From NCBI GenBank assembly GCA_947561585.1, contig CANNZV010002369.1, forward strand, positions 1 through 64,000: a stretch of 64,000 nucleotides of DNA. The letters are read 5' to 3'. Below are positions 38,207-50,394 of this stretch, in pieces. The stretch's first letter is position 1, and each line of letters starts with the position of its first letter. Source of the stretch: Caprella mutica. Taxonomy: Eukaryota; Arthropoda; Malacostraca; Amphipoda; Caprellidae. A model generated the notes under the pieces. That model made no database searches, was not told the origin of the DNA, and was given only the letters and a program-made list of their open reading frames with translations. The position numbers were made by a program, and so were the translations under genes.

Positions 38207-41200
38207 AAAATGATAACCAGTGTAGGTAGTTTCCTTGTTATTACCAGAGTGGTGAAAATGATAACCAGTGTAGGTAGTTTCCTTGTTATTACCAGAGTGG
38301 TGAAAATGATAGCCAGTGTAGGTAGTTTCCTGGTTATTAGCAGTGGTGAAAATGATAACCAGTGTAGGTAGTTTCCTGGTTATTAGCAGTGGTGAAAATG
38401 ATAACCAGTGTAGGTAGTTTCCTTGTTATGATCAGTGGTGAAAATGATGACCAGTGTAGGCAGTTTCCTTGTTAATACCAGAGTGGTGAAAATGATAACT
38501 AATATAGGTTGTTTCCTTGTTTATACCTGAGTGGTGAAAATGGTAACCAGTGTAGGCAGTTTCCTTGTTATTACCATAGTGATGAAAATGGTAACCAGTG
38601 TAGGTAGTTTCCTTGTTATTACCAGAGTGGTGAAAATGGTAACCAGTGTAGGTAGTTTTCTTGTTATTACCAGAGTGGTGAAAATGATAACCAGTGTAGG
38701 TAGTTTCCTTGTTATTACCAGAGTGGTGAAAATGAGAGCCAGTGTAGGTAGTTTCCTTGTTATTACCAGAGTGGTGAAAATGATAACCAGTGTAGGTAGT
38801 TTCCTGGTTATTAGCAGTGGTGAAAATGATAACCAGTGTAGGTAGTTTCCTGGTTATTAGCAGTGGTGAAAATGATAACCAGTGTAGGTAGTTTCCTTGT
38901 TATTACCAGAGTGGTGAAAATGATAGCCAGTGTAGGTAGTTTCCTTGTTATGATCAGAGTGGTGAAAATGATAACCAGTGTAGGTAGTTTCCTGGTTATT
39001 AGCAGTGGTGAAAATGATAACCAGTGTAGGTAGTTTCCTTGTTATGATCAGTGGTGAAAATGATGACCAGTGTAGGCAGTTTCCTTGTTATTACCAGAGT
39101 GGTGAAAATGATAACCATGTTGGCAGTTTCCTTGTTATTACCAGAGTCGTGAAAATTATAACCATGTAGCTAGGTAGTTTTCTTGTTATTACCATAGTGG
39201 TGAAAATGATAACCAGTATAGGCAACTTCCTTGTTATTACCAGAGTGGTGAAAATGATAGCCAGTGTAGGTAGTTTCCATGTTATTATCAGAGTGGTGAA
39301 AATGATAACCAGTGTAGGTAGTTTCCTGGTTATTAGCAGTGGTGAAAATGATAACCAGTGTAGGTAGTTTCCTTGTTATGATCAGTGGTGAAAATGATGA
39401 CCAGTGTAGGCAGTTTCCTTGTTATTACCAGAGTGGTGAAAATGATAACCATGTTGGCAGTTCCCTTGTTATTACCAGAGTCGTGAAAATGATAACCATG
39501 TAGCTAGGTAGTTTTCTTGTTATTACCATAGTGGTGAAAATGATAACCAGTATAGGCAACTTCCTTGTTATTACCAGTGGTGAAAATGATAACCAGTGTA
39601 GGTAGTTTTCATGTTATGATCAGTGGTGAAAATGATAACCAGTGTAGGTTGTTTCCTTGTTATTACTAGTGGTGAAAATGATAACCAGGGTAGGTAGTTT
39701 CCTTGTTATTACCAGAGTGGTGAAAATGATAACCAGTGTAGGTAGTTTCCTTGTTATTACCAGTGGTGGAAATGATTCCCAGTGTAGGTAGTTCCCATGT
39801 TATGATCAGTGGTGAATATGATAACCAATATAGGTTGTTTCTTTGTTAATACCAGAGTGGTGAAAATGATAACTAATATAGGTTGTTTCCTTGTTTATAC
39901 CTGAGTGGTGAAAATGGTAACCAGTGTAGGCAGTTTTCTTGTTATTACCATAGTGATGAAAATGATAACCAGTGTAGGTAGTTTCCTTGTTATTACCAGA
40001 GTGGTGAAAATGGTAACCAGTGTAGGTAGTTTTCTTGTTATTACCAGAGTGGTGAAAATGATAACCAGTGTAGGTAGTTTCCTTGTTATTACCAGAGTGG
40101 TGAAAATGATAACCAGTGTAGGTAGTTTCCTTGTTATTACCAGAGTGGTGAAAATGATAACCAGTGTAGGTAGTTTCCTTGCTATTACCAGGGTGGTGAA
40201 AATGATAACCAGTGTAGGTAGTTTCCTTGCTATTACCAGAGTGGTGAAAATGATAACCAGTGTAGGTAGTTTCCTTGTTATTACCAGAGTGGTGAAAATG
40301 ATAACCAGTGTAGGTAGTTTCCTTGCTATTACCAGAGTGGTGAAAATGATAACCAGTGTAGGTAGTTTCCTTGTTATTACCAGAGTGGTGAAAATGATAA
40401 TCAGTGTAGGTAGTTTTCTTGTTATTACCAGAGTGGTGAAAATGATAACCAGTGTAGGTAGTTTCCTTGCTATTACCAGGGTGGTGAAAATGATAACCAG
40501 TGTAGGTAGTTATCTTGTTATTACCAGAGTGGTGAAAATGATAACCAGTGTAGGTAGTTTCCTTGTTATTACCAGATTGGTGAAAATGATAACCAGTGTC
40601 GGTAGTTTCCTTGTTACTACCAGTGGTGAAAATGATAACCAGCGTAGGTAGTTTCCATGTTATGATCAGTGGTGAAAATGATAACCAGTGTCGGTAGTTT
40701 CCTTGTTATTACCAGAGTGGTGAAAATGATAACCAGTGTAGGCAGTTTCCTTGTTATTACTAGTGGTGAAAATGATAACCAGTGTAGGTAGTTTCTTGTT
40801 ATTACCAGTGGTGAAAATGATAACCAATGTAGGTTGTTTCCTTGTTATTACCAGAGTGGTGAAAATGATAACCAATGTAGGTTGTTTCCTTGTTATTACC
40901 AGAGTGGTGAAAATGATAACCAGTGTAGGTAGTTTCTTGTTACTACCAGTGGTGAAAATGAAAACCAGTGTAGGTAGTTTCCATTTTATTATCAGTGGTG
41001 AAAATGATAACCAGTGTAGGTAGTTTCCTTGTTATTACCAGAGTGGTGAAAATGATAACCAGTGTAGGTAGTTTCCTTGTTATTACCAGAGTGGTGAAAA
41101 TGATAACCAATGTAAGTTGTTTCCTTGTTACTACCAGAGTGGTGAAAATGATCACCAGTGTAGGTAGTTTCCTTGTTATTACCAGTGGTGAAAATGATCA

Positions 41201-41270
41201 CCAGTGTAGGTAGTTTCCTTGTTATTACCAGTGGTGAAAATGATAACCAGTGTAGGTAGTTTCCCGGTTG
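38207..41270. repeat. 45-48 bp minisatellite, about 66 copies
   Basis: Unit contains GGTGAAAATGATAACCAGTG then TAGGTAGTTTCCTTGTTATTACCAGAGT; shorter units lack the AGA. A block of about 350 bp including CATGTAGCTAGG and GGCAACTTCC variants is present twice (about 39060-39230 and 39380-39560). 48-bp runs give open frames in places but there is no stable long frame across the array. Confidence 0.95.
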
Positions 41271-41726
41271 AGAGTGAGGTAATATCTTTCAAAATTTCAG
41301 TGTGTGTGCGTTAGTGTTACTGTGAAGTTGTGTGTCAAAATACTGCCGGTGTGTACTCAATCTTTGTTACCATTTCTTTATCGTGATAAAGTGTGTCATT
41401 GAGTAGAAAAAGTTTTCGGTGTTTCAAGAGTGTCAAATTTTTTTCATGTACCTGCCCATTTAATAATCAGTTCCTGTCTACTTAATAACTATAACCTAGG
41501 TTATATTTAATTTTGAATGGGTAGGTACTACCTTCCTGTGCTAAATTGTTAACCGGATTTAAAAAATAAGCTCCAAGATTTAATTTTCTTTTTCTCGAAT
41601 GTTCGTTCGTTATTTTTTTTATTCCAGTTTGCTAACCTGCAAGTACTTAGGTACTTTATTAGAATATTTTAAAGTTAAATATTAGGTATATTTTGAAAAA
41701 TTATATTGTAGGTAGCTATGTAACTA

Positions 41727-41898
41727 GGGTAACTCTGAGTTATCGTTAGGTTTCACTTTTTCAATCATTTAAATGAAAACTATATAGTATTTATAATAAT
41801 TAGTTAGGTACCTAGGTATATCGCAGCTAATTATTATATATATATTTTTTTATATATAATCGCAAATCTATAACCGTCCGGTATCTCAGAATGTACCC
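41727..41898 (+). mobile_element. GGGTAAGTT-family MITE, diverged
   Basis: Inverted ends GGGTAACTCTGAGTTATCG and CCGGTATCTCAGAATGTACCC, flanked by TA on both sides. Confidence 0.55.
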
Positions 41899-42359
41899 TA
41901 TTTAATTAGGTAGCTATTTGAGGTACCTAATTTACCTGAAACTTTAAATTAATTCTGTATAAAATATTTAAATGAAGATATACATAATATAATTAACTAA
42001 ATAATTTAACCCTATGTAAGCTATATCTTTAACCTATTTAAGCTACAAGTTATTCCCCGTCATCTCTCTGTAACTCAAGCTACCTAGCTTCCTCTGCCAA
42101 GCTTCCTGCCTCAGCTTAATAGCTTATTAACCTCTTCTATTTACTTTATTAATTTGCCATTAACCCCAATATTTTGGTGGTAACTTTAGAAAGAAACAAT
42201 TAACTTTCTAGCTCTTGTTCTGCCATTTCTTTGGTAGTATTTAAATAGGTAGAAGGTAATTAAATTAAACACTTAAAAAGTGGTTATGTAAGAAAGTATA
42301 ATAGGTGTGGCAATCTACTTATTATAATTACTGTAATTACTTCATGTTAAAGAGGTGAT

Positions 42360-42540
42360 GGGGTAAGTACTGAGATATTGAACGGTTCTACATTTACGAT
42401 CAAATTCTTATGAAGAAAAGTCTATCATTTTAACTCGTTATTTTTCTTAGTATCCATTATACCTGTAGATAAATGTGTTATTTTAATGTGTATCCATGAT
42501 ACTTGGAAGTATCATGGATACCAATTAATAGAAGGCAAGT
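42360..42540 (+). mobile_element. GGGTAAGTT-family MITE, right end missing
   Basis: Left arm GGGGTAAGTACTGAGATATT and the central GTATCCATGATACTTGGAAG then TATCATGGATACC core are present; the right arm is cut. Confidence 0.5.
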
Positions 42541-43103
42541 GCAACTCTACAGTTAGTACACCGGTGACTCAGACTCCAATTCTAGTCTCCATAAGCGCCA
42601 CCTCCCGTGCTAGTGTAAACAGTAAAGTCATTCACACGAGTGATTGATAAAAACGTAAAAAATTATGAATAAAATTATGAAATGGCTCTGTTAAAAAAGA
42701 AAACAATTGAAATTTTGATAGAAATAAAAGAAGTCCTAGATTATATGAAATATATAGTTAATATTAACAACATAGCTAATAATATAAGTTTCTTTAACAT
42801 TATTGTGTTATTATTAACGTATTTTCTAAAGGAGTTAATTTTGTCGAGTCATCAAAAATATGCGAATAGATGAAATATCTTGAAGATGATGAACTCAAGA
42901 ACGCAATGAAAGAGAAAAATAACGGGAATATTGTTTGTATTCAGTGATTCTATTCAGTTTTTACCTGTTATTATAGTGACGACACATTGACTACGAGGTG
43001 GTACGAATATGTACCACATGGTACACACTTCACTGTGTCCTTAAATTAAAGGAGTTCTTGTAGTTAAGATGACGTACTTTCAACTCTAATTCGATGTAAT
43101 GAC

Positions 43104-43861
43104 TAGGGATGGGACGAAGTATCGGTATCAGCATTTTGTCGAGTATCGGCAATGGTATCGGTATCGGCTTTTATTGAAAAGTATCGGCCGATACTTTTAT
43201 TATTATTTAAAATTTATTCATTTCGTATTTTTTTTATTATTAAATTTCTGTTATTCTGTAGCCATAAATGAAATAAATAATTAAATAATTCATTATAAGT
43301 ACCAATCTAATAATTGACCAACTACCTATTGAAGTTTTAGGTGTAATTAATTAATTTTATTAATTTTGACATCAATGAAATAATTAATAAAAAGTTAAAG
43401 TATATACATAATCTACCAATAGGTTTTTGAGTCTGACTATAATTTCTAGATAAGAATTATTCAGCTACTGTAGACCATTTTTGCACCTATTTATTAAAAG
43501 TACCACAGGATAACACACATCAGAAAAGTTAACTCTCTGATACCAATGTATTTTAATTAATGTGAAATACGTAAATCACTTTGTTATACTACATTGACAG
43601 AGCATTACTGTGTTAGTTTTATGAGTTAGATCTTCATTAAACTTACAAAAATAATCGATACTTAATAACTCATTAAGTATCGATGAGTTTCATAAATATA
43701 ACTTAACAAATTTCAAGTATCGGTATCGGCAAGAATCGGCATTTTTTTTAAAGTATCTGTATCGGCAGGTATCGGTATCGGCACTTGTTGCGAAGTATCG
43801 GTATCGGCACTTGTTGCGAAGTATCGGTATCGGCAAAATTTTTGGTATCGTCCCATCCCTA
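43104..43861. mobile_element. Non-autonomous hAT-like element with GTATCGG subterminal repeats
   Basis: Ends TAGGGATGGGACGAAGTATC and GGTATCGTCCCATCCCTA are inverted, with flanking 8-bp repeats GTAATGAC and GTAATGAG (one mismatch). GTATCGGTATCGGC is repeated near both ends. 8-bp duplications and repeated subterminal motifs fit hAT. No transposase in 758 bp. Fragments of the family lie near 25430-25545 and 26487. Confidence 0.7.
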
Positions 43862-43868
43862 GTAATGA

Positions 43869-45058
43869 GTGTACCATTGGTGTCATTTTGACGTCACAGT
43901 CACTAGTAGAAGTAGGTATGGACACTGTATCACCTTCTGTGTACCATTGGTGTCATTTTGACGTCACAGTCACTAGTAGAAGTAGGTATGGACACTGTAT
44001 CACCTTCTGTGTACCATTGGTGTCATTTTGACGTCACAGTCGCTAGTAGAAGTAGGTATGGACACTGTATCACCTTCTGTGTACCATTGGTGTCATTTTG
44101 ACGTCACAGTCACTAGTAGAAGTAGGTATGGACACTGTATCACCTTCTGTGTACCATTGGTGTCATTTTGACGTCACAGTCACTAGTAGAAGTAGGTATG
44201 GACACTGTATCACCTTCTGTGTACCATTGGTGTCATTTTGACGTCACAGTCGCTAGTAGAAGTAGGTATGGACACTGTATCACCTTCTGTGTACCATTGG
44301 TGTCATTTTGACGTCACAGTCACTAGTAGAAGTAGGTATGGACACTGTATCACCTTCTGTGTACCATTGGTGTCATTTTGACGTCACAGTCACTAGTAGA
44401 AGTAGGTATGGACACTGTATCACCTTCTGTGTACCATTGGTGTCATTTTGACGTCACAGTCGCTAGTAGAAGTAGGTATGGACACTGTATCACCTTCTGT
44501 GTACCATTGGTGTCATTTTGACGTCACAGTCACTAGTAGAAGTAGGTATGGACACTGTATCACCTTCTGTGTACCATTGGTGTCATTTTGACGTCACAGT
44601 CGCTAGTAGAAGTAGGTATGGACACTGTATCACCTTCAGTGTACCATTGGTGTCATTTTGACGTCACAGTCACTAGTAGAAGTAGGTATGGACACTGTAT
44701 CACCTTCTGTGTACCATTGGTGTCATTTTGACGTCAGAGTCGCTAGTAGAAGTAGGTATGGACACTGTATCACCTTCTGTGTACCATTGGTGTCATTTTG
44801 ACGTCAGAGTCGCTAGTAGAAGTAGGTATGGACACTGTATCACCTTCTGTGTACCATTGGTGTCATTTTGACGTCAGAATCGCAAGTAGAAGTAGGTATG
44901 GACACTGTATCACCTTCTGTGTACCATTGGTGTCATTTTGACGTCAGAGTCGCTAGTAGAAGTAGGTATGGACACTGTATCACCTTCTGTGTACCAGTGG
45001 TGTCATTTTGACGTCACAGTCGATAGTAGAAGTAGGTATGGACACTGTATCACAATGG
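43869..45058. repeat. 70-bp satellite-like array, 17 copies, each with a CRE
   Basis: Strict 70-bp period with no length change over 17 copies. Unit contains GTGTACCATTGGTGTCATTT then TGACGTCACAGTCACTAGTA and GAAGTAGGTATGGACACTG. TGACGTCA sits at 43889 and every 70 bases to 45009, intact in all 17 although the bases after it vary (CAGTCAC, CAGTCGC, GAGTCGC). It begins right beside the hAT-like element. Confidence 0.95.
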
Positions 45059-45246
45059 ACGTAAAGTTTGACCGTGTGGACGCTGCTTCTGCAACTCTCT
45101 TTTCAAGTAGTTACGTCAGTTGGCAATGTAAGACGTGACAGAGATATAAAATAGATTAATTTGGAGACATGAGAATGCTTTTAAATTATCGTGACAGGTG
45201 AGAATTAGCATGAACCTTCCAGAGAAAATTGCATAGTTCTCTCTTG

Positions 45247-45540
45247 AACATTAATCTATTGAACATTTCAATCTATTGAACATTTCAATCTATTGAACAT
45301 TTCAATCTATTGAACATTTCAATCTATTGAACATTATTGAAGATTTTAATCTATTGAACATTTTAATCTATTGAACATTTTAATCTATTGAACATTTTAA
45401 TCTATTGAACATTTCAATCTATTGAACATTATTGAAGATTTTAATCTATTGAACATTTCAATCTATTGAACATTATTGAATATTTTAATCTATTGAACAT
45501 TTCAATCTATTAAAGATTATTGAACATTTTAATCTATTGA
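45247..45540. repeat. 17-bp minisatellite
   Basis: Unit about TCTATTGAACATTTCAA with occasional longer units holding ATTATTGAAGATTT. It merges into the 27-bp array to the right, which looks like a longer derivative of the same motif. Confidence 0.85.
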
Positions 45541-46217
45541 ACATTATCGAACATTTTAATCTAATGAACAAAATTGAACATTTCAATCTCTTGAACATTA
45601 TTGAACATATTAATCTCTTGAACATTATTGAACATATTAATCTCTTGACTATTATTGAACATATTAATCTCTTGACCATTATTGAACATATTAATCTCTT
45701 GACCATTATTGAACATATTAATCTCTTGAACATTATTGAACATATTAATCTCTTGACCATTATTGAACATTTTAATCTCTTGACCATTATTGAACATTTT
45801 AATCTCTTGACCATTATTGAACATTTTAATCTCTTGACCATTATTGAACATTTTAATCTCTTGACCATTATTGAACATATTAATCTCTTGACCCTTATTG
45901 AACATATTAATCTTTTGAACATTATTGAACATTTTAATCTCTTGACCATTATTGAACATTTTAATCTCTTGACCATTATTGAACATTTTAATCTCTTGAC
46001 CATTATTGAACATTTTAATCTCTTGACCATTATTGAACATTTTAATCTCTTGACCATTATTGAACATATTAATCTCTTGACCATTATTGAACATTTTAAT
46101 CTCTTGAACATTATTGAACATTTTAATCTCTTGACCATTATTGAACATTTTAATCTCTTGACCATTATTGAACATTTTAATCTCTTGAACATTATTGAAC
46201 ATTTTAATCTCTTGACC
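45541..46217. repeat. 27-bp minisatellite, about 25 copies
   Basis: Unit contains ATTATTGAACATTTTAATCT then CTTGACC or CTTGAAC. Divisible by three, so frames are open on both strands; not coding. Confidence 0.92.
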
Positions 46218-46700
46218 TGTATATTTTGGGTTCTTATTTTCTGTGTTATTTCTTTACTTTTCTTTTTATATTCATTCCATATGTTCTCAAGGACCTAATT
46301 CTTTCATTTATATGCTAGCGTGGTTATAAACCTTTAATTTATTTACTGTGTTCCCATACAATGAGATCAGGAGGACTGCGGGAAAAGACTTCCTGATCTT
46401 CACACCAACAGTTCATAAATACCTTTTTAGTACTTTGTAAGTCGAAGCCTCTTTCTCAACCTACATTGGTAGCGGTCAGTTAACTAACCAGGTTATTATT
46501 TGGTATAGGATGAATAATAAATTGCTTTGATTTATTGTTCACGTTATTTCTCAGTTTCCTTCTAATCAGTACAAAATGACAAGGGAAATGAAAATCACAT
46601 CTAATTTGAGTGATATAATTAGTAAATACTATATTAGAATATCTATAATGAAGGCTTTAACGTACAACATATGGTCAAACTTTGGATGCACAGGCTAGCA
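46218..46700. other. Nothing recognised
   Basis: AT-rich; no gene or repeat family recognised. Confidence 0.4.
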
Positions 46701-46714
46701 TTAGTGATGAAGTA

Positions 46715-47153
46715 TCGGTAAAAATGTACCGATACATTACCGATAATTCTAAAATGAAAAAAAAATATTATATGATTTATTTTCTATTATTTATCTATTA
46801 AAATAAAATTATGATTTAAATTAATATAAAAATATTTTCAAATAGCTAGATAATCCTAATGTCTAACAATTGATATCATTTAAATAATATAAAGTATCTA
46901 TCCGTATCAACATTGTATCGGTATCGGTGAAAATCTAGGTATCGGTATCGGTGAGAATCTAGGTATCGCTATCGGTAAAAATCTAGGTATCGCTATCGGT
47001 GAAAATCTAGGTATCGGTATCGGTGATAATCTAGGTATCGCTATCGGTAAAAATCTAGGTATCGCTATCGGTGAAAATCTAGGTATCGGTATCGGTGATA
47101 ATCTAGGTATTGGCATAGTATCGGTGATAATGTTGGTATGGTCCCATCCCTAA
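46715..47153. mobile_element. Diverged relative of the TAGGGATGGGAC hAT-like family
   Basis: The right end GGTCCCATCCCTA and the GTATCGG motifs match 43104-43861; the left end is degraded. A subterminal GTATCGG motif is amplified into a 24-bp array at 46905-47130. Confidence 0.5.
46905..47130. repeat. 24-bp minisatellite inside hAT-like relic, about 9 copies
   Basis: Unit contains AATCTAGGTATCGGTATCGG then TGA or TAA. Alternates GTATCGGTATCGG and GTATCGCTATCGG copies. Confidence 0.85.
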
Positions 47154-47189
47154 TTATGGGTTTACAGTGACGTTATCGCTCGTTTACGA

Positions 47190-47420
47190 CAACTCTGACA
47201 TAACTCAAAAATAGCTACTTTTCAGGAGAGGCATTTAAAGTTTTACGTACTTTTTTAAATGATGACATTTTATGTTATATCGTTAGGACATTAATTAGCC
47301 TCTCTAGCGGTACATTTGTGTGCTGAAATTATGAAGCTTCAACAAAAAAGAACAGCGTTTGAATACGTCTGTATGAATAACTGGAAAATACATTTTTTTG
47401 AGTTATAACGACTATGTGGC
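47190..47420 (-). mobile_element. Dispersed repeat, related to 58900-59165
   Basis: The two regions share, in opposite orientation, CTTTTCAGGAGAGGCATTT, CCTCTCTAGCGGTACATTT and a TTTTTGAGTTAT-like stretch. Class unknown. Confidence 0.5.
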
Positions 47421-47439
47421 TAAAGAGTGACATATAAAT

Positions 47440-47775
47440 AGGCAAAGAAAATCGCCAGACTTATGCCTATGTCACACTGGCTTTTGGCGCGCATGAAAAA
47501 AAACGTATGTGTTTGTATGTCCCCTTAGATTCGTCGTTTTTTGATGAAAAATATGGCCCTGTGTGAACGAGAGAGGAAACTGTTCTGCAATTTGTCGCAA
47601 CCGCTGCCACAGCCTCGTCTTATCTCCTTAGTCTACGGCAGTGACTCTGCCGTAGATGGTGCACCGACAGAAACAATTTTCTTGGGGCCCAATTGTCGGT
47701 CCACGGTCGTAGGGAATACAGTTTCCGCTGTCGAGTAGCTATTACGACTTAGTCACTCGTCCTAACTATATCCAT
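47440..47775. other. GC-richer stretch with a short stem, possible transposon piece
   Basis: GTCTACGGCAG and CTGCCGTAGA form a short stem near 47631-47656. An open frame of 65 codons is present but resembles nothing I know. Confidence 0.3.
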
Positions 47776-48230
47776 GCAGGTATCATGGATACGTATTAAA
47801 ATAGTGATTTAGGTATCATTGATACGTATTAAAATACTGATTCGGGTATCATGGATACGTATTAAAATACTGATTCAGGTATCATGGATACGTATTAAAA
47901 TACTGATTCAGGTATCATGGATACGTATTAAAATACTGATTCGGGTATCATGGATACGTATTAAAATACTGATTCAGGTATCATGGATACGTATTAAAAT
48001 ACTGATTCGGGTATCATGGATACGAATTAAAATACTGATTCAGGTATCATGGATACGTATTAAAATATTGATTCAGGTACCATGGATACGTATTAAAATA
48101 CTGATTCAGGTATCATGGATACGTATTAAAATATTGATTCAGGTACCATGGATACGTATTAAAATACTGATTCAGGTATCATGGATACGAATTAAAATAT
48201 TGATTCAGGTACCATGGATACGAATTAAAA
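47776..48230. repeat. 33-bp minisatellite built on GGTATCATGGATAC, about 14 copies
   Basis: Unit contains GGTATCATGGATACGTATTA then AAATACTGATTCA. GGTATCATGGATAC(C) is the same motif found in the centres of the MITE families here. 33 is divisible by three, so an open frame results. Confidence 0.92.
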
Positions 48231-48604
48231 TAACGAGTTCAATTTCTTATTCTTTTCTGCAAGATGACTTAATTGTTTATAATAATTATAATTATAAATT
48301 TTATTGAGATCTGAAAATATACTTTAATTACAGTGAATGGTATAAGGAGATGCATTTTCTCTTTGATATTTCAGAAAATACTTTTTCTAACTCTTAATGT
48401 ACGCTACACCAGTGAGGTTGTCACCCCCTGCCTCAACATCAGCCTCACTGCCAGCCTCAGCAATCTTGAGGATGAATGAGGCACTTGCTTCCTCGTGGTA
48501 GTGACTGCACTCACTAGCCTCACTCTCCTGAGGCAGAGAGAGTGCAGCTCTGCATGCTGCATCCAGTGTGCAGAATGTGAAGCATGCACCTGTGCAGAAG
48601 TGCA

Positions 48605-48798
48605 GGGTAAGTTACGAGTTATGGAACGGTTACACATTATCGGTCATACAAGAAAAACTATTAATTAATGAAAAAAGAAAATTGATATTAATTACTCGTT
48701 ATTTAATTGAAATAAGGAGTTATATAATTGTTTTTTTTTATATACCTTTCTAATGTAATCGTAAATGTGGAACCGTTCGATAACTTGCAACTCACCCC
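48605..48798 (+). mobile_element. GGGTAAGTT-family MITE, intact
   Basis: Inverted ends GGGTAAGTTACGAGTTATGG and TCGATAACTTGCAACTCACC. It follows a CpG-poor, GC-richer stretch at 48390-48600 that I could not identify. Confidence 0.65.
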
Positions 48799-49097
48799 AT
48801 ATTTAGCAGTCAATATTATTAGTAAGACAAATAATAAGTGATATTCTTTTTCAATTTGAATATTTTTCGATTTTCAATAAATTCACAAAATCAGCGAAGC
48901 TTCAAACAAATAATAATTTCTATTTTACGCATTTATTATTTATCTATTTTATTTACCTGTGAATAAAATAAGTTCATTGACACTATAATCTTCTGAAAGT
49001 TTATCTTTTTGTTTCAAGCTTCAATGATTTTTTACTCTGAACAATACGGAAAAAAATGAAATGGCTAAATGGTCCACTTAAAATATTGTTAGAACTT

Positions 49098-49251
49098 GTC
49101 AGGTTTCTGTCCGGTCCGACTCCTCTCAGTGCTTTTTTAGCACTGAGAGGAGCCGGTACTGTGTGAACATGTCTATTGAATTTAAAGTAACGATATATTT
49201 TCTCACTGACACTGAAGTACTGAGAGGAGACGGACCGCACAGAAACCTGAC
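49098..49251. mobile_element. Small MITE nested in the mariner relic
   Basis: Ends GTCAGGTTTCTGTCCGGTCC and GGACCGCACAGAAACCTGAC are inverted, with GACTCCTCTCAGTGC-type inner arms. Confidence 0.65.
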
Positions 49252-49299
49252 ATGTATTACAGTGTCCATAATACACCTGGTTTGGATTACAATTTTGTT

Positions 49300-49454
49300 G
49301 TTATCGTTGTTATCCATGATACCTGCAGGTATCATGGATAACAACTAATAATTATACGATTTTTATCGTTTTTCTTATATTCTCGTGGAAAAAGTAGGAG
49401 GAGCTTAGCAAAAAGTCTGATGGAAAGACTGAAAAAAACCTGCGTGTGTACGGC
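49300..49454. mobile_element. GGGCCGTACAC MITE, right half only
   Basis: GTTATCCATGATACCTGCAG and TATCATGGATAACAAC form the central palindrome, followed by the family right arm ending CCTGCGTGTGTACGGCCCTT. The left arm is missing. Confidence 0.7.
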
Positions 49455-49499
49455 CCTTAAGAGATCAGTTTGCAAAACATGGGACTGTTAGCGGTAACT

Positions 49500-50160
49500 T
49501 GGCACAACTCCTACGACATTTACGACCGACGATAATGTGCAAATTGTCAAAGATACTTTTTGGAGAGAATATTTGTGCATCTAAAGCTATGGGAGTAATT
49601 GTACTGAACATAAGTGCTTCTTCTCACACAGAATTCTACTAGACAAACTTAAACTCAAGCCATGACAGTAGTTGCAATTCTGCCAGTGATGGCAAAGAGT
49701 TATACTGTCAGACGAATAGTGGTTTGTGAGAAAAAGTCCTCTAAATGAAAGATGTTGAACCTGCACGGAATGGAAGAGCATCAAAGACAATGACGTGAAG
49801 AGTTAATGGCATGGGCTGGTCTGATCGTAGATGAAATTTTAGGTGTGTTTTGGTTTAGAGATCAAAATGACAACGCAGTGAATGTTAATGGAGATCATGT
49901 GGAAGGATGATGAATGGACACTCTTCCCCTCGTATAACAGACAGGGTTACAAGGAAACTATGGTGTTTCCAAAGAGACAGGGCAACTCCCAAGTGCAGGA
50001 AAACAAACATTGAAATGATACAAGCCAAAAAATCAATTTGCAGTCCAGATATGAATCCTCGTGACTTTTGGTTTTTGGGGTATCTGCTTAATTGCAAAAC
50101 ATCCTTAGCCAACTTTGTCTTGAATGCAGTGGAGGTCATTTTTAACATGTTATAAAGAAA
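49500..50160 (+). pseudogene. Mariner/Tc1-type transposase pseudogene
   Basis: Across frames with several stops and shifts, pieces read LSDE (first catalytic Asp context), then LMAWAGLIVDEILGVFWFRD and QNDNAVNVNGDHV, then LWCFQRDRATPKC and SPDMNPRDFWFLGYL. Mariner-type transposases have SDE, VWaGi...gPfFF...NGxxY, wQQDGAppH and SPDLnPlDFFLWGyl in this order. The QDG aspartate position here reads QRD. No intact frame remains, so it is inactive. Confidence 0.8.
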
Positions 50161-50394
50161 ATTAACTAAATCCTAGATGCTCATTAATCGCATATTATGA
50201 CCTATAAAACGTGATATATTAAATGAAATTTTGGTCGTCATTAAGTGGACCAATCAGTCATTTAGTATTGGTCTGCTTCCCTGTAACACTCTGTAGGAAA
50301 TGGTTCGGGGACAGTCCAAAAATATGATGGGAAGCACTTAATCATCATCTACCATAATTTTCTCGTAAACTTCTATGGCCCACCATACCTCGGA

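Larger units (their letters stand above)
41271..43095. other. AT-rich region with MITE pieces, no gene recognised
   Basis: Holds MITE copies at 41727-41898 and about 42360-42540. The rest is AT-rich without recognised coding sequence. Confidence 0.45.
49060..50268 (+). mobile_element. Decayed mariner/Tc1-type transposon with nested insertions
   Basis: Candidate inverted ends: GCTAAATGGTCCACTTAA near 49063-49081 and TTAAGTGGACCAATCAGTCA near 50240-50260. Between them lie the transposase relic (49500-50160) and, inside the left part, two MITE pieces (49098-49251 and 49300-49454). Confidence 0.55.

Noticed and set aside
42682..42873. 63-residue Lys/Ile-rich frame
   Set aside because: Composition follows the local AT-rich sequence; no signal, domain or splice context.
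45485..46298. Repetitive frames on both strands
   Set aside because: 27-bp repeat effect; both strands open at once argues against coding.
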